DNA of 64,000 bases from Torymus aiolomorphi (GCA_036365515.1 CM070876.1:42684195-42748194); one strand, 5' to 3'. Shown: positions 22,481-34,633, numbered from the stretch's first letter. Program-made: numbers and translations. The notes: generated by a model not told the origin, from the sequence alone.

Positions 22481-23687
22481 TTGAAACAACTTTTATATCG
22501 GCAAATTTGTAATAGTAATTTATAATTTTATAGTTATTGTGAATATATTATAGTTTAATTTACCAAAGTGTTTGGCTCAATTTATTTTGTAAACACCCAC
22601 AGCATGTCCTCATTATAATTTATGGAATTCTCAAAGAATAGTCAAAAATGAGTCACATCACAAATGGTAATCCTTCAAACTGTGCTATTTAAAGCTTTCT
22701 TGACATTCTTTTATATTATCTTAATTATTTGAATCATATCCGCTGTTTATTCATGCAAGTTTTCGCTTCTATTCCTTTGGATCTTGAGAAAATATGGTTA
22801 TTAATTATTACATCGTTCTTCTGCATTCTACACAGATACAATAACACGACATTCAGTAATTATAAATTATTATAACCAGGTTCTGGCTTAGTATTACATT
22901 GTAATATTCTAAGATTCTTGGACTTCTAGATCCGACAGATGGATATAATCGCCTTCATAACTAAAGTCACAGGTCCTGGGCCAATTTTGGACGAGTTGCC
23001 TTTGAAAGAATTGCTAGTTTACCTTTAGAAGTCATAGGGTCAGTAAAGCATTGATAATTGAAACAATATAAAGTAGAATGAGGCTCTGTTAATGGGATAT
23101 CTGCCACAGTATTTCTGCCTCTACTACAGGAGGTTGCGTGCTTTGACAGACTTGAACGTAATCTTTTGATGGCTGTAATGCATAATGATTTGATAACACC
23201 CTCCAACAAGAAAAATTTACACGTGTTCACATGTATGCATATTATTATACTCTTAGTATATATGTAAAATATCAAACTCACTATTTCTCACTATTTCTGG
23301 GTTTTAATAAGTGAATATCCTCCTTATTTTAAATGTCGTCAGCTGTCACAAATGCTTCACCAATTTTTTTAGAAGATGATGATTTTTACTTCCGGAAACA
23401 TTTTTAAACCAAGAACTTGTAAATGCTAATTGTAGTGCTAATACTCTGTAATATAAAAATGATTTCACAAAGTAACAAGAACTTTTAGATTTTATATTAA
23501 TAAGATTATTTCTAATAAAAGTTTGCTACTTATCTAAATCCCTTCCAATTTGTTGAGATATATTCTAGCTACAACCTACTCAAACAAAATGAAAATGATT
23601 CTCTCTATATATCTGCATAAAACTTTAACAAAAACTAGATAGATAGACTAGAGGTTATGTTGTAATAAAAACATATACGCTGTAACA

Positions 23688-23690
<3 letters not shown>
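22481..23690. other. AT-rich intergenic sequence
   Basis: No supported feature. A 104-codon minus-strand frame at 22967-23281 has no recognisable motif and is treated as chance. Confidence 0.5.

Positions 23691-23692
<2 letters not shown>

Positions 23693-23756
<64 letters not shown>
23693..23756. repeat. (CT)n microsatellite
   Basis: Uninterrupted CT dinucleotides of about 64 bp. Confidence 0.95.
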
Positions 23757-23760
<4 letters not shown>

Positions 23761-23819
23761 TCTTTTCCTACTATATATATTATCATCATCACACTCCTTC
23801 ACTTTTGATGGTTCTCTGG

Positions 23820-24106
23820 AGCCTTTCTACATATGTGTGTTCTGTGTGTTCTGTGTATTCCCGACAGAGACAGATAGATCTGTTCCGTTTATGTAGGACA
23901 GAGACATACATTGAGAGAAGTTGTCTAGAATAGACTGAACACACATGTAGAAAGGGCCCTGGGGCCTTTCTACATATGTGTGTTCTGTGTGTTCTATGTG
24001 TTCCCGACAGAGACAGATAGATCTGTTCCGTTTATGTAAGACAGAGACAGACATAGAGAGAAGTTGTCTAGAACAGACAGAACACACATATGTAGAAAGG
24101 GCCCTG
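23820..24106. repeat. Tandem pair of 140-bp palindromic units
   Basis: Two units (about 23820-23960 and 23963-24106) each run from GCCTTTCTACATATGTGTGTTCTGT to its near inverse, with GACAGAGACAGATAGATCTGTTCCG in the middle. They differ at few positions. Each unit can fold on itself, so this may be a duplicated MITE. A GTGC/GCGT-rich tract follows up to the mariner. Confidence 0.7.
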
Positions 24107-24136
24107 CGTGCGTGCGCGCGTGCGTGCGTGCGTATA

Positions 24137-25423
24137 CGAGGGTCATTTGACAAGTACCTAGCCTCACCGCCAGATGGTGCCACTATCGCACCAGAAATAC
24201 ACTACAGTGCAGTATCTTCCTGTAAACGGTTACAGACGAAATTTCAGCCGGATCGGAGTTGTAGTTTATTTTTGAGAGCGTGTGAAAGCAAATGTGTCCG
24301 TTGATTTTTGAAAAAATGGAGAAAGAACAATATCGGTCGGTGATTCGATTCTTGTTTTTGGAAGGGAAATCTCGCAGTGAAATTAAAGAACGCTTGGATG
24401 CAGTGTATGGGGATGCTTCTCCTTCGATGGCGACCGTTAAATTTTGGTATGACGAGTTTCAACGTGGTCGTACGTCGGTTTTTGATAATCCACGCCCAGG
24501 TGCTCCGAAAACAGCCACTACAGAGGAGAACGTGACAAAAATACACGATATCGTTTTGTCAGACCGCCGATTAAAGGTACACGAGATAGCTGCGATAGTA
24601 GGCATCTCAGAAGAACGCGTGTATCCTACATGAGATTTTAGGCATGAGGAAGCTGTCAGCAAGGTGGGTGCCGCGTTTGCTGACTGCAGACAACAAGCGC
24701 ATCCGTGTGACCAGTTCAGAGCAGTGTTTGGAGCTGTTTAATCGCAATCCGAAAGAGTTTTTGCGTCGTTACGTGACCGTCGACGAAACATGGATTCACT
24801 ACTACACTCCAGAGACCAAGGAGCAGTCAAAACAGTGGACCTTACCCGGTGAACCTGCTCTGAAGAAGGCGAAGACGGTCCCGTCGGCCGGAAAGGTGAT
24901 GGCCACTGTTTTCTGGGATTCTCAAGGTGTGATTTTTATTGACTATCTGGAGAAGCAAAACGGTCACAGGACAGTACTATGCCGAACTATTGAGCCGATT
25001 TGACGCCATGTTAGAAGAAAAACGGCCCCATTTGTCTAAAAAGAAAGTGCTTTTCCACCACGATAATGCACCGGCTCACACTTCTGCACTCGCCACGGCT
25101 AAATTGGTCGAATTACGCTACGAACTGCTGCCCCATCCACTGTATTTTCCAGATTTGGCTCCGTGCGACTTTTTTTTGTTTCCGAACCTAAAAAATTCGC
25201 TCGCCGGGAAGAGATTCCACTCCAATAACGAAATAATCGCCGCCACGGAGGCCTATTTTGCAAACCAAGAGAAAACATTTTTTTCAACGGGGTTAAGAAA
25301 ATTGGAACACCGCTGGACCAAGTGTATTCAACTAAAAGGAGACTACATTGAAAAATAAATTTTATTTTTTGTAAAATTTTGGTGTTTTCATTTGTAGGCA
25401 AGGTACTTATCAAATGACCCTCG
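24137..25423 (+). mobile_element. mariner transposon, full length, defective
   Basis: The 1287-bp element has inverted ends CGAGGGTCATTTGACAAGTACCT and AGGTACTTATCAAATGACCCTCG, flanked by TA (24135-24136 and 25424-25425). Length, TA target and the internal transposase identify mariner. Terminal repeats differ at a few positions. Confidence 0.9.
24316..25358 (+). pseudogene. mariner transposase (DD34D), two frameshifts
   Basis: Begins at ATG 24316 (MEKEQYRSVIRFLFLEGKS). The N-terminal helix-turn-helix region runs through WYDEFQRGRTS. The catalytic part follows: VDETWIHYYTPE (first Asp), HHDNAPAHTS (second Asp) and PDLAPCDFFLFPN (third Asp, 34 residues on), ending KGDYIEK with TAA at 25356-25358. 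About 348 codons, normal for mariner. Two breaks: the frame is lost near 24620 (after GISEERV, equivalent to a 2-bp deletion), and again near 24955 within the segment after DYLEK. The protein is closest in feel to the irritans-like group, but that is an impression. Inactive as it stands; the ends could still be mobilised by a related enzyme. Confidence 0.88.
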
Positions 25424-25452
25424 TACTTTCTCTCACAGAGTGAATCTACATA

Positions 25453-26270
25453 AGCGCCGCGCCGCGCTGCGCTACGCCGTGCTGCGCTGCGCGGGCTGCG
25501 CCGTCTTACTGTAAGGGAGAATAAGCGCCGCGCTGCGCTGCGCCGCGCCGTGCTGCGCCGTGCTGCCGCTGCGCTGAAGCTTAGCTCTGCCGTTCCGTTC
25601 CATTCGTATATTCTTACAAAAAAATGAGCAGTTGCATGTCTATGATATTTATAAATCACGGACGATGTATATATGCTCCAAAATGAAAAGTTAAATAAAT
25701 GAAGGGATAGTTTATATGATGGACAGTTTAAGAACAAAAGTATTTTAATCCGAGAAAGAAAACACAAGACTCAATTGATATGATATACTATGAATTATAA
25801 AATTGATTAGAACATTGAAAAATGAAGCTATTGATGAATAAGATGGAATTAGGCGATAATGAGATGTCCTTTAACCAGTTCAAATAAATGATGAAATTGA
25901 TTAAAACTCATGTTAATAAATCTATAAAACTCTTCATGATCCTTTAATGCAAAATATTTAAATAAAGTGCTATAAGCACTATGAATATTTCTTTGAGGTA
26001 TTGCTAAATGTGGTCGAACCCACCACCTTCTGCAAGATTGTTGTTTCTTTTTTCTTAATTTTTTTAACAATTTCAATAACTTTAATGAAATTATACATTT
26101 TTCTAATTTTTTTTATTTTGGCTTCAATCATGATCATGACCATGAAAATGATAGATGTATCACATAGATCTATAGAATTGTACCATTAGCAATGGAATAT
26201 AGAACCGGAGCTATGGACCAGCGCAAGCAGAGAACCGCGCAGCGCAGCGCGGCGCTTATGTACATTCTCC
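25453..26270 (-). mobile_element. PIF/Harbinger remnant with GC-rich inverted ends
   Basis: AAGCGCCGCGCTGCGCTGCGC near 25525 and its inverse GCGCAGCGCAGCGCGGCGCTT (26235-26255), each next to GGGAGAAT/ATTCTCCCT, form inverted ends. A second partial left end (TAAGCGCCGCGCCGCGCTG) lies at 25451, so the left side is duplicated. The interior encodes the N-terminal part of a Harbinger-type nuclease on the minus strand. Harbinger elements target three-base TAA/TTA sites, and TAA/TTA occur at the edges, but I could not prove a direct duplication. Confidence 0.6.
25849..26076 (-). pseudogene. Harbinger-type transposase, N-terminal fragment
   Basis: A 75-residue frame contains RRWWVRPHLAIPQRN, HSAYSTLFKYFALKD and a segment beginning EEFYRFINMSFNQFHHLFEL. 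This order (RRWWVRP, then a short YxxLF motif, then the phenylalanine-rich FxxFxRMS-like helix) is the typical beginning of HARBI1-like nucleases. The DDE catalytic part that should follow is absent: the frame ends after KGHLIIA with a stop, and the sequence downstream on this strand is unrelated. A few decayed codons upstream (Lys-rich) may belong to the same gene. It is a remnant with no activity expected. Confidence 0.7.
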
Positions 26271-27396
26271 CTAAGGAACTGGCCGACTGGCGTTCCTTGG
26301 AGTATGACATAGACTCGACTTTGAGCCCCTTTTACAATGAGTGCAATCGGTCGAACCCTTTTACACTACTCATTCATGCGGATTGCTGACATGAGAATGA
26401 GCCCAACTGAAATATTAGAGTAAATAATAAATAGGATAAAATAATAACAAATACTGTGATTATTGTTAACAATACTACAAACTCTATTAAAATCTTGGGT
26501 ATAATTGGTGTTCTGATAATCATTTGGATAACAGATGCAGCGATGTTAAAGAACATAATAATCAACAATATGACAGTAATTAACAAATCATGAGCATCAC
26601 CGTCGCTGATAATTAACTGTTAAAATATAACGCTTATAATTATTTAAGAATGCGCGGAATTGTATAGCAAACGTTGCGCGACGTATAATCGGAAGATAAT
26701 AACGTTGTGCAACGTTGTGTAAATAAATGTATATAATAACTAAAAATAGTTAAGGAGTTGATTAGCAACAATCATCATAACCAACTAAGGATATTAATAA
26801 TATTAATAACAATAATTTATCACAAGGGCTGAAAAATAAACAATAAAACGCAATAAGATAATTAACAATAATTTATAAATAATCTATAAAGATAATTAAC
26901 AACAAATTTAAGAACAATCTCGAGTTATCCGGATAATTGGCTATTTTTGGGGTACTGACGCGTAATAACAACAATTGTTTATAATTAAGTAGTTTTCCGG
27001 GACAATAGTAACCAAACGTTGCTCAACGTAAATTGAAGGTTAATGATATCATGCAACGTTATAAAGTTAACGAACTACGACCAATCCGAGAATAATTAAT
27101 ATCAATTGCAATAAATAAATAAGGCCATTGTTATACAATTATCAACGGTATTTATTAGAAAATTAGGAGTTGTGTAATAAAACGTAATTTGAACATACAA
27201 TTAATTAATAATATCATAACTATTGGTTTATTGATTAATAATATTAATGGTATTGATAAATAATACTAAAAATAATTGCAATTTGATAGACAATTAAGAC
27301 AGTATGCAACAATGTTATACAACGTATAGTTAATAAATAATGATAACAACTAAACCTGACTTGAGAGATTAATTAAGATTAATTGGAACAAATAAG
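26271..27396. repeat. AT-rich repeat family, copy 1
   Basis: The sequence from AAGGAACTGG(CCGACTGG)CGTTCC through GAGCCCCTTTTACAATGAG and a long AT-rich stretch with AACGTTGCNCAACGT words is repeated at 51329-52410 in the same orientation at well over 90% identity by eye. Copy 2 lacks a short segment around 26870. The two copies diverge at 27396/52410. The minus-strand frame at 26374 (repeated at 51428) is a low-complexity Ile/Leu-rich by-product. Element type unknown. Confidence 0.7.
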
Positions 27397-27640
27397 CTAA
27401 TCCATTAATAAGGTTATTGTTGATAATTTGTTAGTTAATTAACAATTAAACGATTAAAAGCACTTCTAATTAATAAATTGAGACCATTTCAATTGATAAA
27501 AGAGAAACGGAATACACAACATAATTAATAGCAAATTGTTGATGATTCAAGTTGCATAAATTGTTGATTAATATTGTTATTAATAATACGTCATTAAACG
27601 TAATAATATACATAATAATCTGTTGCAGAGTATTTTAACG
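27397..27640. other. AT-rich continuation of the repeat
   Basis: TTAATAATA-rich sequence without gene features. It may be part of the same repeat, beyond the point where copy 2 is interrupted by a transposon. Confidence 0.4.
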
Positions 27641-27714
27641 GATATTTTATTCCTAGAACCTCTAGGTAGTAAACAATTCCACGAAATTATGTAGTAGGTA
27701 ACCGACCAAAAGAG

Positions 27715-27930
27715 GGAACCAATGAGAGAAGCAGAATCTCCCACCACAGAAGAAGGGGGCGGAGCCTCCTTTCAGATTTTGAGGTCCTACAGCACTTCCA
27801 CAGGCTATAGGTGTATTTCAAGTTTTCGCCACCAGAGGGAGAGGGATCATCCTCAACGGCTTTCAGGTCCGCGCTCACCATATAAAAGGGAGCCCAGCAC
27901 ACCAACGAGGGGCCTCGCTTAGAGAAATAA
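27715..27930 (+). promoter_or_regulatory. Promoter-like segment (CCAAT, GC box, TATA)
   Basis: In order on the plus strand: ACCAATGAG (27719), a GGGGGCGGAGCC GC box (27756), and CCATATAAAAGGGAGCCC (TATA box at 27880). Transcription would start about 25-30 bp on, at roughly 27912. The segment is GC-rich within AT-rich surroundings and lies just before the 2.2-kb foldback. It could be the U3 region of an LTR element or drive a non-coding RNA. No coding frame follows. Confidence 0.45.
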
Positions 27931-28052
27931 TCCAATCTTGTACCTATCAGCACCCACGTATTTTCAAGAATTATGCTGAATATATATAGTTATATCAAGA
28001 TCAACGCATTTTCGACGATTTATATCAAGTTTCAACGGCTTTCATCAAGTCG

Positions 28053-30256
28053 ACGCCTCCTATTCATATAAGGCTAACTCATGCAACAACGCTATAAAAA
28101 GCCAATTCAAAATTACATGCAATACAAGTCCAATTCAAAAATCCGTGCAACAAAATGCCAATTCACGCGCCCGTCCATACAATGCCAATTCACATGCCAG
28201 TGCGATATGATCCCAACTGGCGCGCCAATGCAATATAATTCCCAGGCGAACGTCAATGCAGTATGATTCCAACTCCAGCGTTAATGTGATATAATTCCAG
28301 CCCAAAGAGCAAAATAATAACAAAGTTCCGATTAGGAGATTTTAAATCCATGTAGCCGGGGGATACGAGGTACACGTATTCAGAATAATTACGCAGACGA
28401 GCGATAATAAACCATACGATTATTTAAACAATTTTAACCCCAAGTAGCTGGGGGAGACGAGGTGCACGTATATAGAAAAATTACGCAGACGAGCGATAAT
28501 AAACCATACGATTATTTAAACAATTTTAACCCCAAGTTGCTGGGGGAGACGAGGTCCACGTATGCAGGATAATTACGCAGACGAGCGATAATAAACCATA
28601 CAATACGATGAGCGATAATAAACCATACAATATTATTTATACAATGTTAACTCAAGTAGCCGAGAGAGACGAAGTCTACGTATGCAGGGTAATTACGTAT
28701 ACCAGTAACAATAAACCATACGATTATATAAACAATTTTAACCTCAAGTAGCCGGGGGATACGGGGTCCACGTATACAGGGAATAGATGTACGTCCAGGA
28801 TCACGGAAACTAACCTGGGCTAATATTAGATGTCTCGTAGACAAGATCCAGGTGCGTTCTCGGCATTCAACCAAAGATAAATCTCGTCTCGGATAAAGAA
28901 AACCCACTCGCACCAGGTCGAGCCCTCACACACAAGTTTCAGACGCACATTCTCGCTTTTAACAAGAAAAACCCGGTTTCAAGGTAAAGAAAGATGAATA
29001 TCATCAGGAATCCAGCCTTCGTAGACAGTTTCAAACGCGTCTTCGTGCTTTATTCACGAAATGAAAACGCGATTTCAGGGTAAAAGTAGCATAATTTTTC
29101 CAGGAGACGAGCTCTCGAAGCCTCGAAGCGAACGAGCCTCAGGCTCATCTTCGCGCTTTTTATTGACCAAAAATGATGCTCAAAGGTGAACAATGCTTAA
29201 TGGCGTCAGGAATCGAATTCTCACAGACGATTTTCAGGCGCAATTTCGTGCTTTAATCAAAGAACGCGCGATTACGGTACGATATACGCTGAAGAATGAG
29301 TTTGAGGCGTGCGTTCGTGCTTCTTATCAAGGATAACGCAGTTACATCCTCAATAGAACGATAGTAACAAATAAACATCGCATATGAACAAATTCAGACA
29401 AAATGGTTAGAATGTAAAGAATACGGTATATGCATCAAGATGATTCATTAAAAAACCATTTATTTTTACTAAATTTAATTTATCACAACAAAATATGAAA
29501 TAAAATGTGTTTTTTTGTGTGTGCGTGTGCGTATGCATCTTTGTGTATATGTGTGGACATGAAAAATATAAGTAGTATATGGGAAACGGTCTCGAGATTA
29601 TTATTAAAGTTATTAATAATAATAAAGTTATTAATACGAAATTACCCTGCATACGTGGACATCATCTCCCCCGGCTACTTGGGGTTAGAATTGTTTAAAT
29701 GATCGTATGGTTTATTATCGCTCGTCTGCGTAATTACCCTATATACGTGGACCTCGTCTCCCCCAGCTACTTGGGGTTAACATTGTTTAAATAATATTGT
29801 ATGGTTTCTTATCGCTAGACGTATTGTATGGTTTATTATCGCTCGTCTACGTAATTTTTCTGTATACGTGCAATTCGTCTCCCCCAGCTACTTGGGGTTA
29901 AAATTGTTGAAATAATCGTATGGTTTATTATCGCTCGTCTGCGTAATTGTTCTGTATACGTGCACCTCGTATCCCCCGGCTACTTGGATTTAAAATCTCC
30001 TAATCGGAACTTTGTTATTATTTTGCTCTTTGCGCTGGAATTATATTGCATTGACGTTCGCCTGAGAATTATATTGCATTGGCGCGCCAGTTGGGATCAA
30101 ATCGCATTGGCGTGTGAATTGGCATTGTATGGACGAGCGCGTGAATTGGCATTTTGTTGCACGGATTTTTGAATTGGACTTATATTGCATGTAATTTTGA
30201 ATTGGCTTTTTATAGCGTTGTTGCGCGAGTTAGCCTTATATGAATTGGAGGCGTCG
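28053..30256. mobile_element. 2.2-kb foldback element with arms of 92-bp tandem units
   Basis: Outer arms GACGCCTCCTATTCATATAAGG (left) and CCTTATATGAATTGGAGGCGTC (right) mirror each other through about 600-700 bp. The outer part of each arm has degenerate ~30-bp units (AATGCCAATTCACGCGCC type). The inner part has four to five 92-bp units per arm: AAGTAGCTGGGGGAGACGAG, GTCCACGTAT, TAATTACGCAGACGAGCGA, TAATAAACCATACGATTATT. Each unit junction can fold as CCCC-AAGTAGCT-GGGG. The unit joining 28560-28625 is enlarged by an internal duplication. The loop region (28790-29640) holds different, degenerate repeats. Confidence 0.75.
28905..29350 (+). repeat. Degenerate ~95-bp repeats in the foldback loop
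   Basis: A unit with CAGACGCACATTCTCGCTTTTAAC, then AAACGCGGTTTCAAGGTAAA and a GATGAANNTCATCAGGAATC-like segment, recurs with divergence at about 28940, 29030, 29140, 29230 and 29300. The key shared word is TTCGTGCTTTWATCAA. Confidence 0.45.
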
Positions 30257-31090
30257 AAGTGTTAACTGTTAACAAGTATTAACAAGTTTCAACAATCTTC
30301 AACGAATTTCAACAAGTTTGGACGAGCTTTAACCAGTTTCAACGAGTTTGGACGAGTTTCGAGAAGTTTCAACGAGTCATCAACCAGTTTCAATTACTTC
30401 GACGATCTTTCGACGAGTCAACTGCATTAAACAACAACAAGTTAACAACAACATAAGGATCAACAACCTCACCAATCAGAGGAGGGAGAGCTGTCCTGCC
30501 CAAGGTTTTTGAGGCTGTGGTTTTCCTTGGGACTTCAGGGTGAATACCAGGACAACGGGTGATTGAAATTGGGTCCAGGGCCGTCCATATCGAAGGAAGA
30601 GCCCCAATCAACACCGAATCCGACGGATAAATCAGATAACATATATATATATATATTTGCAAATCGTCTCGTCATTAAGTCGATTAAGAGATTCGAGTCA
30701 TAATAGCGAATTTAAAGATAGATAATTTACAAATTAATTCACTCTTTATATTTAACTCTGTGTTTTAAAGAATAACGAATTAGATACGATTTTAAGAAGT
30801 TAAGATTATTAAAATTATTAAGATCAATTAATATAAATTAGACTTTATATTTCAAATCATAATATCTAAATTCAAGGATAAATAATTTACGATTTAAAGT
30901 ATAAATCAATTTACTGTTTATAATTAATTCTGTATTTTAATAGCATAATAAAGTAGATAAGTCTTTGAGAATTTAAGATATAAGATTAGTAAGATTACTT
31001 AATATAAATACGTAATAAATTCTCTTTATTAATTTCAATTAAGGATTTTGAATCGCAATAACAAATTCAATTCATTCAATTAACTTTTAT
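30257..31090. other. Low-complexity ACGAGTTTCA tract and AT-rich sequence
   Basis: Bases 30257-30420 are a degenerate ~11-bp repeat (GTTTCAACGA, GTTTGGACGA). A GC-richer patch at 30470-30640 follows, with a TA run at 30644-30657, then featureless AT-rich sequence up to the transposon target TTAT at 31087-31090. Confidence 0.5.
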
Positions 31091-34000
31091 GGCCGAATCC
31101 ATCTCAAATCAGACAGCCCGCGTATGCCTATTTCACCTATCATGTTGAAATAAAAATATTTATGTTCTACTCGAAAAAATATTTTACACGTGTTTTTTTA
31201 TTTTTTTGTTTCATCAAAATTTCATGCGTTCAGCGATACCGAAAAATTCCGAGAAAATTCTTTCATTGAGAAAAAAAATTTTCAATGTGATTTTCAGACT
31301 GCTATTGTTTCAGCAGTTTTTCAAGCTTTTAAACGTGTAACACATAATTTTACTCAGTTTTGAGCCCTCTTTAACGGCCTTAATGTCATTTTCAAAAAAA
31401 AATAAAAAATCCACGAGCTATGCACTTTTTACTGAAAAATTCATTTTTTAGAGAAGTGCCTTTTTCTCGAAAACCCCATGTTTTTTTTGCACAATTTTTG
31501 TTGTCGTGATAGAGGACGGTAATGCCTAGCTAGACGTATTTGTGAGATTCGGTACTTTTTCCCTGGGATAGCGATCACTAATGAGATAACACACAAACAA
31601 ATTTTTCACGCTTAACGCTTATATATAGTCAATGATATTAGAGTCAATGTAAAGGTATTTATCTTTGTGCGTATGTAATATACATGTACGTGCGCCTACT
31701 TATAGGAGTATATGTACTAGTACATTTGTCCGCTAGATGGATATGGTTTGACTTAATATTTACAAAGAAAAGTTCGGTTTCTGCTATATATCACACATCT
31801 CGTCTTATTTAAAACCATCATCTTTTGGAAAATTATTACATATTTACACCTTATCAACTCAACTACGATGTCTCAATATTACTCAACAGAGAGAATCAAA
31901 TGTGCAGACTTTTAGACAAACACAAACAAATTATTTACAAATCTAGTTCCGTACGTTTAAAACAACTTGAGAATCTTGCTCATTCATTGAAGCACCTCTA
32001 TCCTCATTTACCTTTGACACCTTCTACATATCTGTGTCAACATTGTTACAATCGTGCTTTAGAATTGGTGAGTAGTACTGACAATGAATTTATAACGGAT
32101 AATGAAGTTACCGATAACGTAGTTGATAGAGATGAAGATTTTTTACCAAGTACTCCAGAACGCATTGAAGAATTTAATAATGAAATAAGTACATCTTTCT
32201 TAGGTTCTGTATCGCCTCTTAAAAGAAAAAATCTTATACATGAAAAATCAATTGAAAATTACGTAACAAAGAAGAAAAAAAAATACTTTCAACATTGTCT
32301 AATACCCTTGATGTGAAGTTGAACAATGTTTATGACGTTTCTATAACAGCAAATGAATCAACTGTATGCCATTGTACAGAATGGATACAAAATCTTGGTC
32401 TAGCCTTGCAAAAGTGTTCTACGGTATCAGAAAAAATAAAAATTCTGACTTTGCTACCTTCATCCTTTACAAAACATGAAATTTTATCTTTATTTCCAGA
32501 AATAACAATGTATATGATCAACAAATCGAGAAATCTTGTTAAAGAAAAAGGAATTTATTCAGAACCAGATGCATATTCAGGCCATCCGATTGATGAAAAC
32601 ATGGAAAAAATTGTTATGGAATATTATTTAAATGATGATTTTAATTGTTCAAGACAAAGTCCTAATAAATGTGACGTTGTTACAATTAAAGTTAACAATA
32701 AAAAAAAGAGAAAAAGTTAAGCGTTTTCTTACTCGAAGTTTAAAAGAGACGTATAAAGTATTTAAAAATGATTATCCAGAATTGAGAATTGGAAAATCGA
32801 AATTTTATAGTTTGCGACCAAAGTATGTCTTACTTAGCCCCATCAAAGAAGTTTGTCTCTGTATCTATTGCGCAAATTATGATTTATTTCTTACGAGCTT
32901 AATTAATTTTAGAGGGAGTAACGTCACAGAGTTGGATGAAAGTCGGTCACAAATAATAAATGCAACAATGTGTTCTGAGCCATCTGATTTATGTTATTTA
33001 CAAGAATGTAAACTATGTCCAGGGATTAAGGGAATTACGTTTCATGTTTTAAAACTGCAAGATGTAGAAGGCACAGAAGAAATTACATATGCTTTGTGGG
33101 ATAATGGAAACCTGATTAAAAAGACACTATCAATTTCTGCTTTTAAAGATGAACTTTCGGTTTGGACCATGAGGGTTAGTACTCACATGTATGTAAAAAA
33201 TATACAACGCAAAGCTATAAAAACAGAAAGAGAAAGTGCTAAAAAGACTCACATCATTTAGTTCTTCAAATAGACTTCGCTGAAAACTGGGCTGTGATTC
33301 ATAATAAAGCTGTTCAAGGAAATCATTGGGTTAATGATCAAATTTCTATTTTCACAGCAGTCTCTTATCAAGGGGATTCGACACAAAGTTTCGCAGTTAT
33401 AAGTGATGACCGAAAACATGATTCAGCGTATGCTTTGCTAGCAGTACAAAAAATTATAAAATTCTTGAAAGAAAATTGTTGTGATTCAATTAAAAAAATT
33501 ACCATCGTATCAGACGGCGCTGCGAGTCACTTTAAAAATCGCTTTCAATTAGATGAACTAAAACGAGCACCGTGTGATATAAAATGGTTGTTCTCTGCTA
33601 CTGGGCACGGCAAAGGAGCTGTAGATGGTGTGGGTGGGCTTATAAAGCATTATGCTACTTCGCATAATCTTCGAGAGCCCCTTGAAGAAGCTATTCAAAA
33701 CGCAAATGATTTTGCAATACATGTTCAAAAATATACTGATGCTATTAAAATAATACATTTACAAGATGCTGAAATAGAACAATTCAGAAAAGAAAAAAAT
33801 ATTGATTGGCTTACAACTCCAAAGTATCCTGGAATTCAAAAAACTCATATATGGGTTAAAAAACATGTGACGATAAAATACATTGTTTGACAGCAAAGAC
33901 CGCTGATCGTCCGCTTACTGAATTATGAACAATGAAGCAGAAAAACAAAGGTAGTAAAATAGGTATACAAATGAAAAAAGGTATAAAAATAAAAAATCAA

Positions 34001-34633
34001 AAAGACGCAAATAACAAATAAATACATAGTTATGTGTACCTGTATATTACATACACACAAAGACAAATACCTTTACATTGACTCTAATATCATTGACTAT
34101 ATATAAGCATTAGGCGTGAAAAATTTGTTTGTGTGTTATCTCATTAGTGATCGCTATCCCAGGGAAAAAGTACCGAATCTCACAAATACGTCTAGCTAGG
34201 CATTACCGTCCTCTATCACGACAACAAAAATTGTGCAAAAAAAACATGGGGTTTTCGAGAAAAAGGCACTTCCCTAAAAAATGAATTTTTCAGTAAAAAG
34301 TGCATAGCTCGTGGATTTTTTATTTTTTTTGAAAATGACATTAAGGCCGTTAAAGAGGGCTCAAAACTGAGTGAAATTGTGTGTTACACGTTTAAAAGCT
34401 CGAAAAACTGCTGAAACAATAGCAGTCTGAAAATCACATTGAAAATTTTTTTTCTCAATGAAAGAATTTTCTCGGAATTTTTCGGCATCGCTGAACGCAT
34501 GAAATTTTGATGAAACAAAAAAATAAAAAAACACGTGTAAAATATTTTTTCGAGTAGAACATAAATATTTTTATTTCAACATGATAGGTGAAATAGGCAT
34601 ACGCGGGCTGTCTGATTTGAGATGGATTCGGCC
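31091..34633 (+). mobile_element. DDD-type DNA transposon A with 600-bp inverted ends, TTAT duplication
   Basis: The 3543-bp element starts GGCCGAATCCATCTCAAATC and ends with the exact inverse. Terminal inverted repeats reach about 600 bp (31091-31690 and 34036-34633) at high identity. It is flanked by the direct 4-bp duplication TTAT (31087-31090 and 34634-34637). The interior is one broken transposase gene on the plus strand. A 4-bp duplication, very long terminal repeats and a DDD-like catalytic set fit the Sola superfamily best; Chapaev is an alternative. It is related to the larger element at 52411-59090 by protein, not by terminal sequence. Confidence 0.85.
31825..33890 (+). pseudogene. 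Transposase of transposon A, three frameshifts
   Basis: Open segments 31825-32316, 32295-32720, 32632-33261 and 33294-33890 read one after another as a single protein of about 690 residues. Frame changes lie in the A-run near 32275, the A-run near 32700, and near 33245. Visible features: a YLCQHCYNRALEL zinc-like segment near the N-terminus, KIKILTLLPSSF, a Cys-rich CLCIYCANYDLF after YSLRPKY, then DFAENW (Asp, 33272), SDGAASHFKNRF (Asp, 33512) and GHGKGAVDGVGGLIK (Asp, 33623). The same order occurs in the transposase at 53759-57271. No ATG is found at the beginning of the first segment (first in-frame ATG at 31900), so the start is uncertain. The frame ends with TGA at 33888-33890. Confidence 0.8.

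Noticed and set aside
22967..23281. 104-codon minus-strand frame
   Set aside because: No recognisable motif and no coding bias that I can see in AT-rich surroundings.
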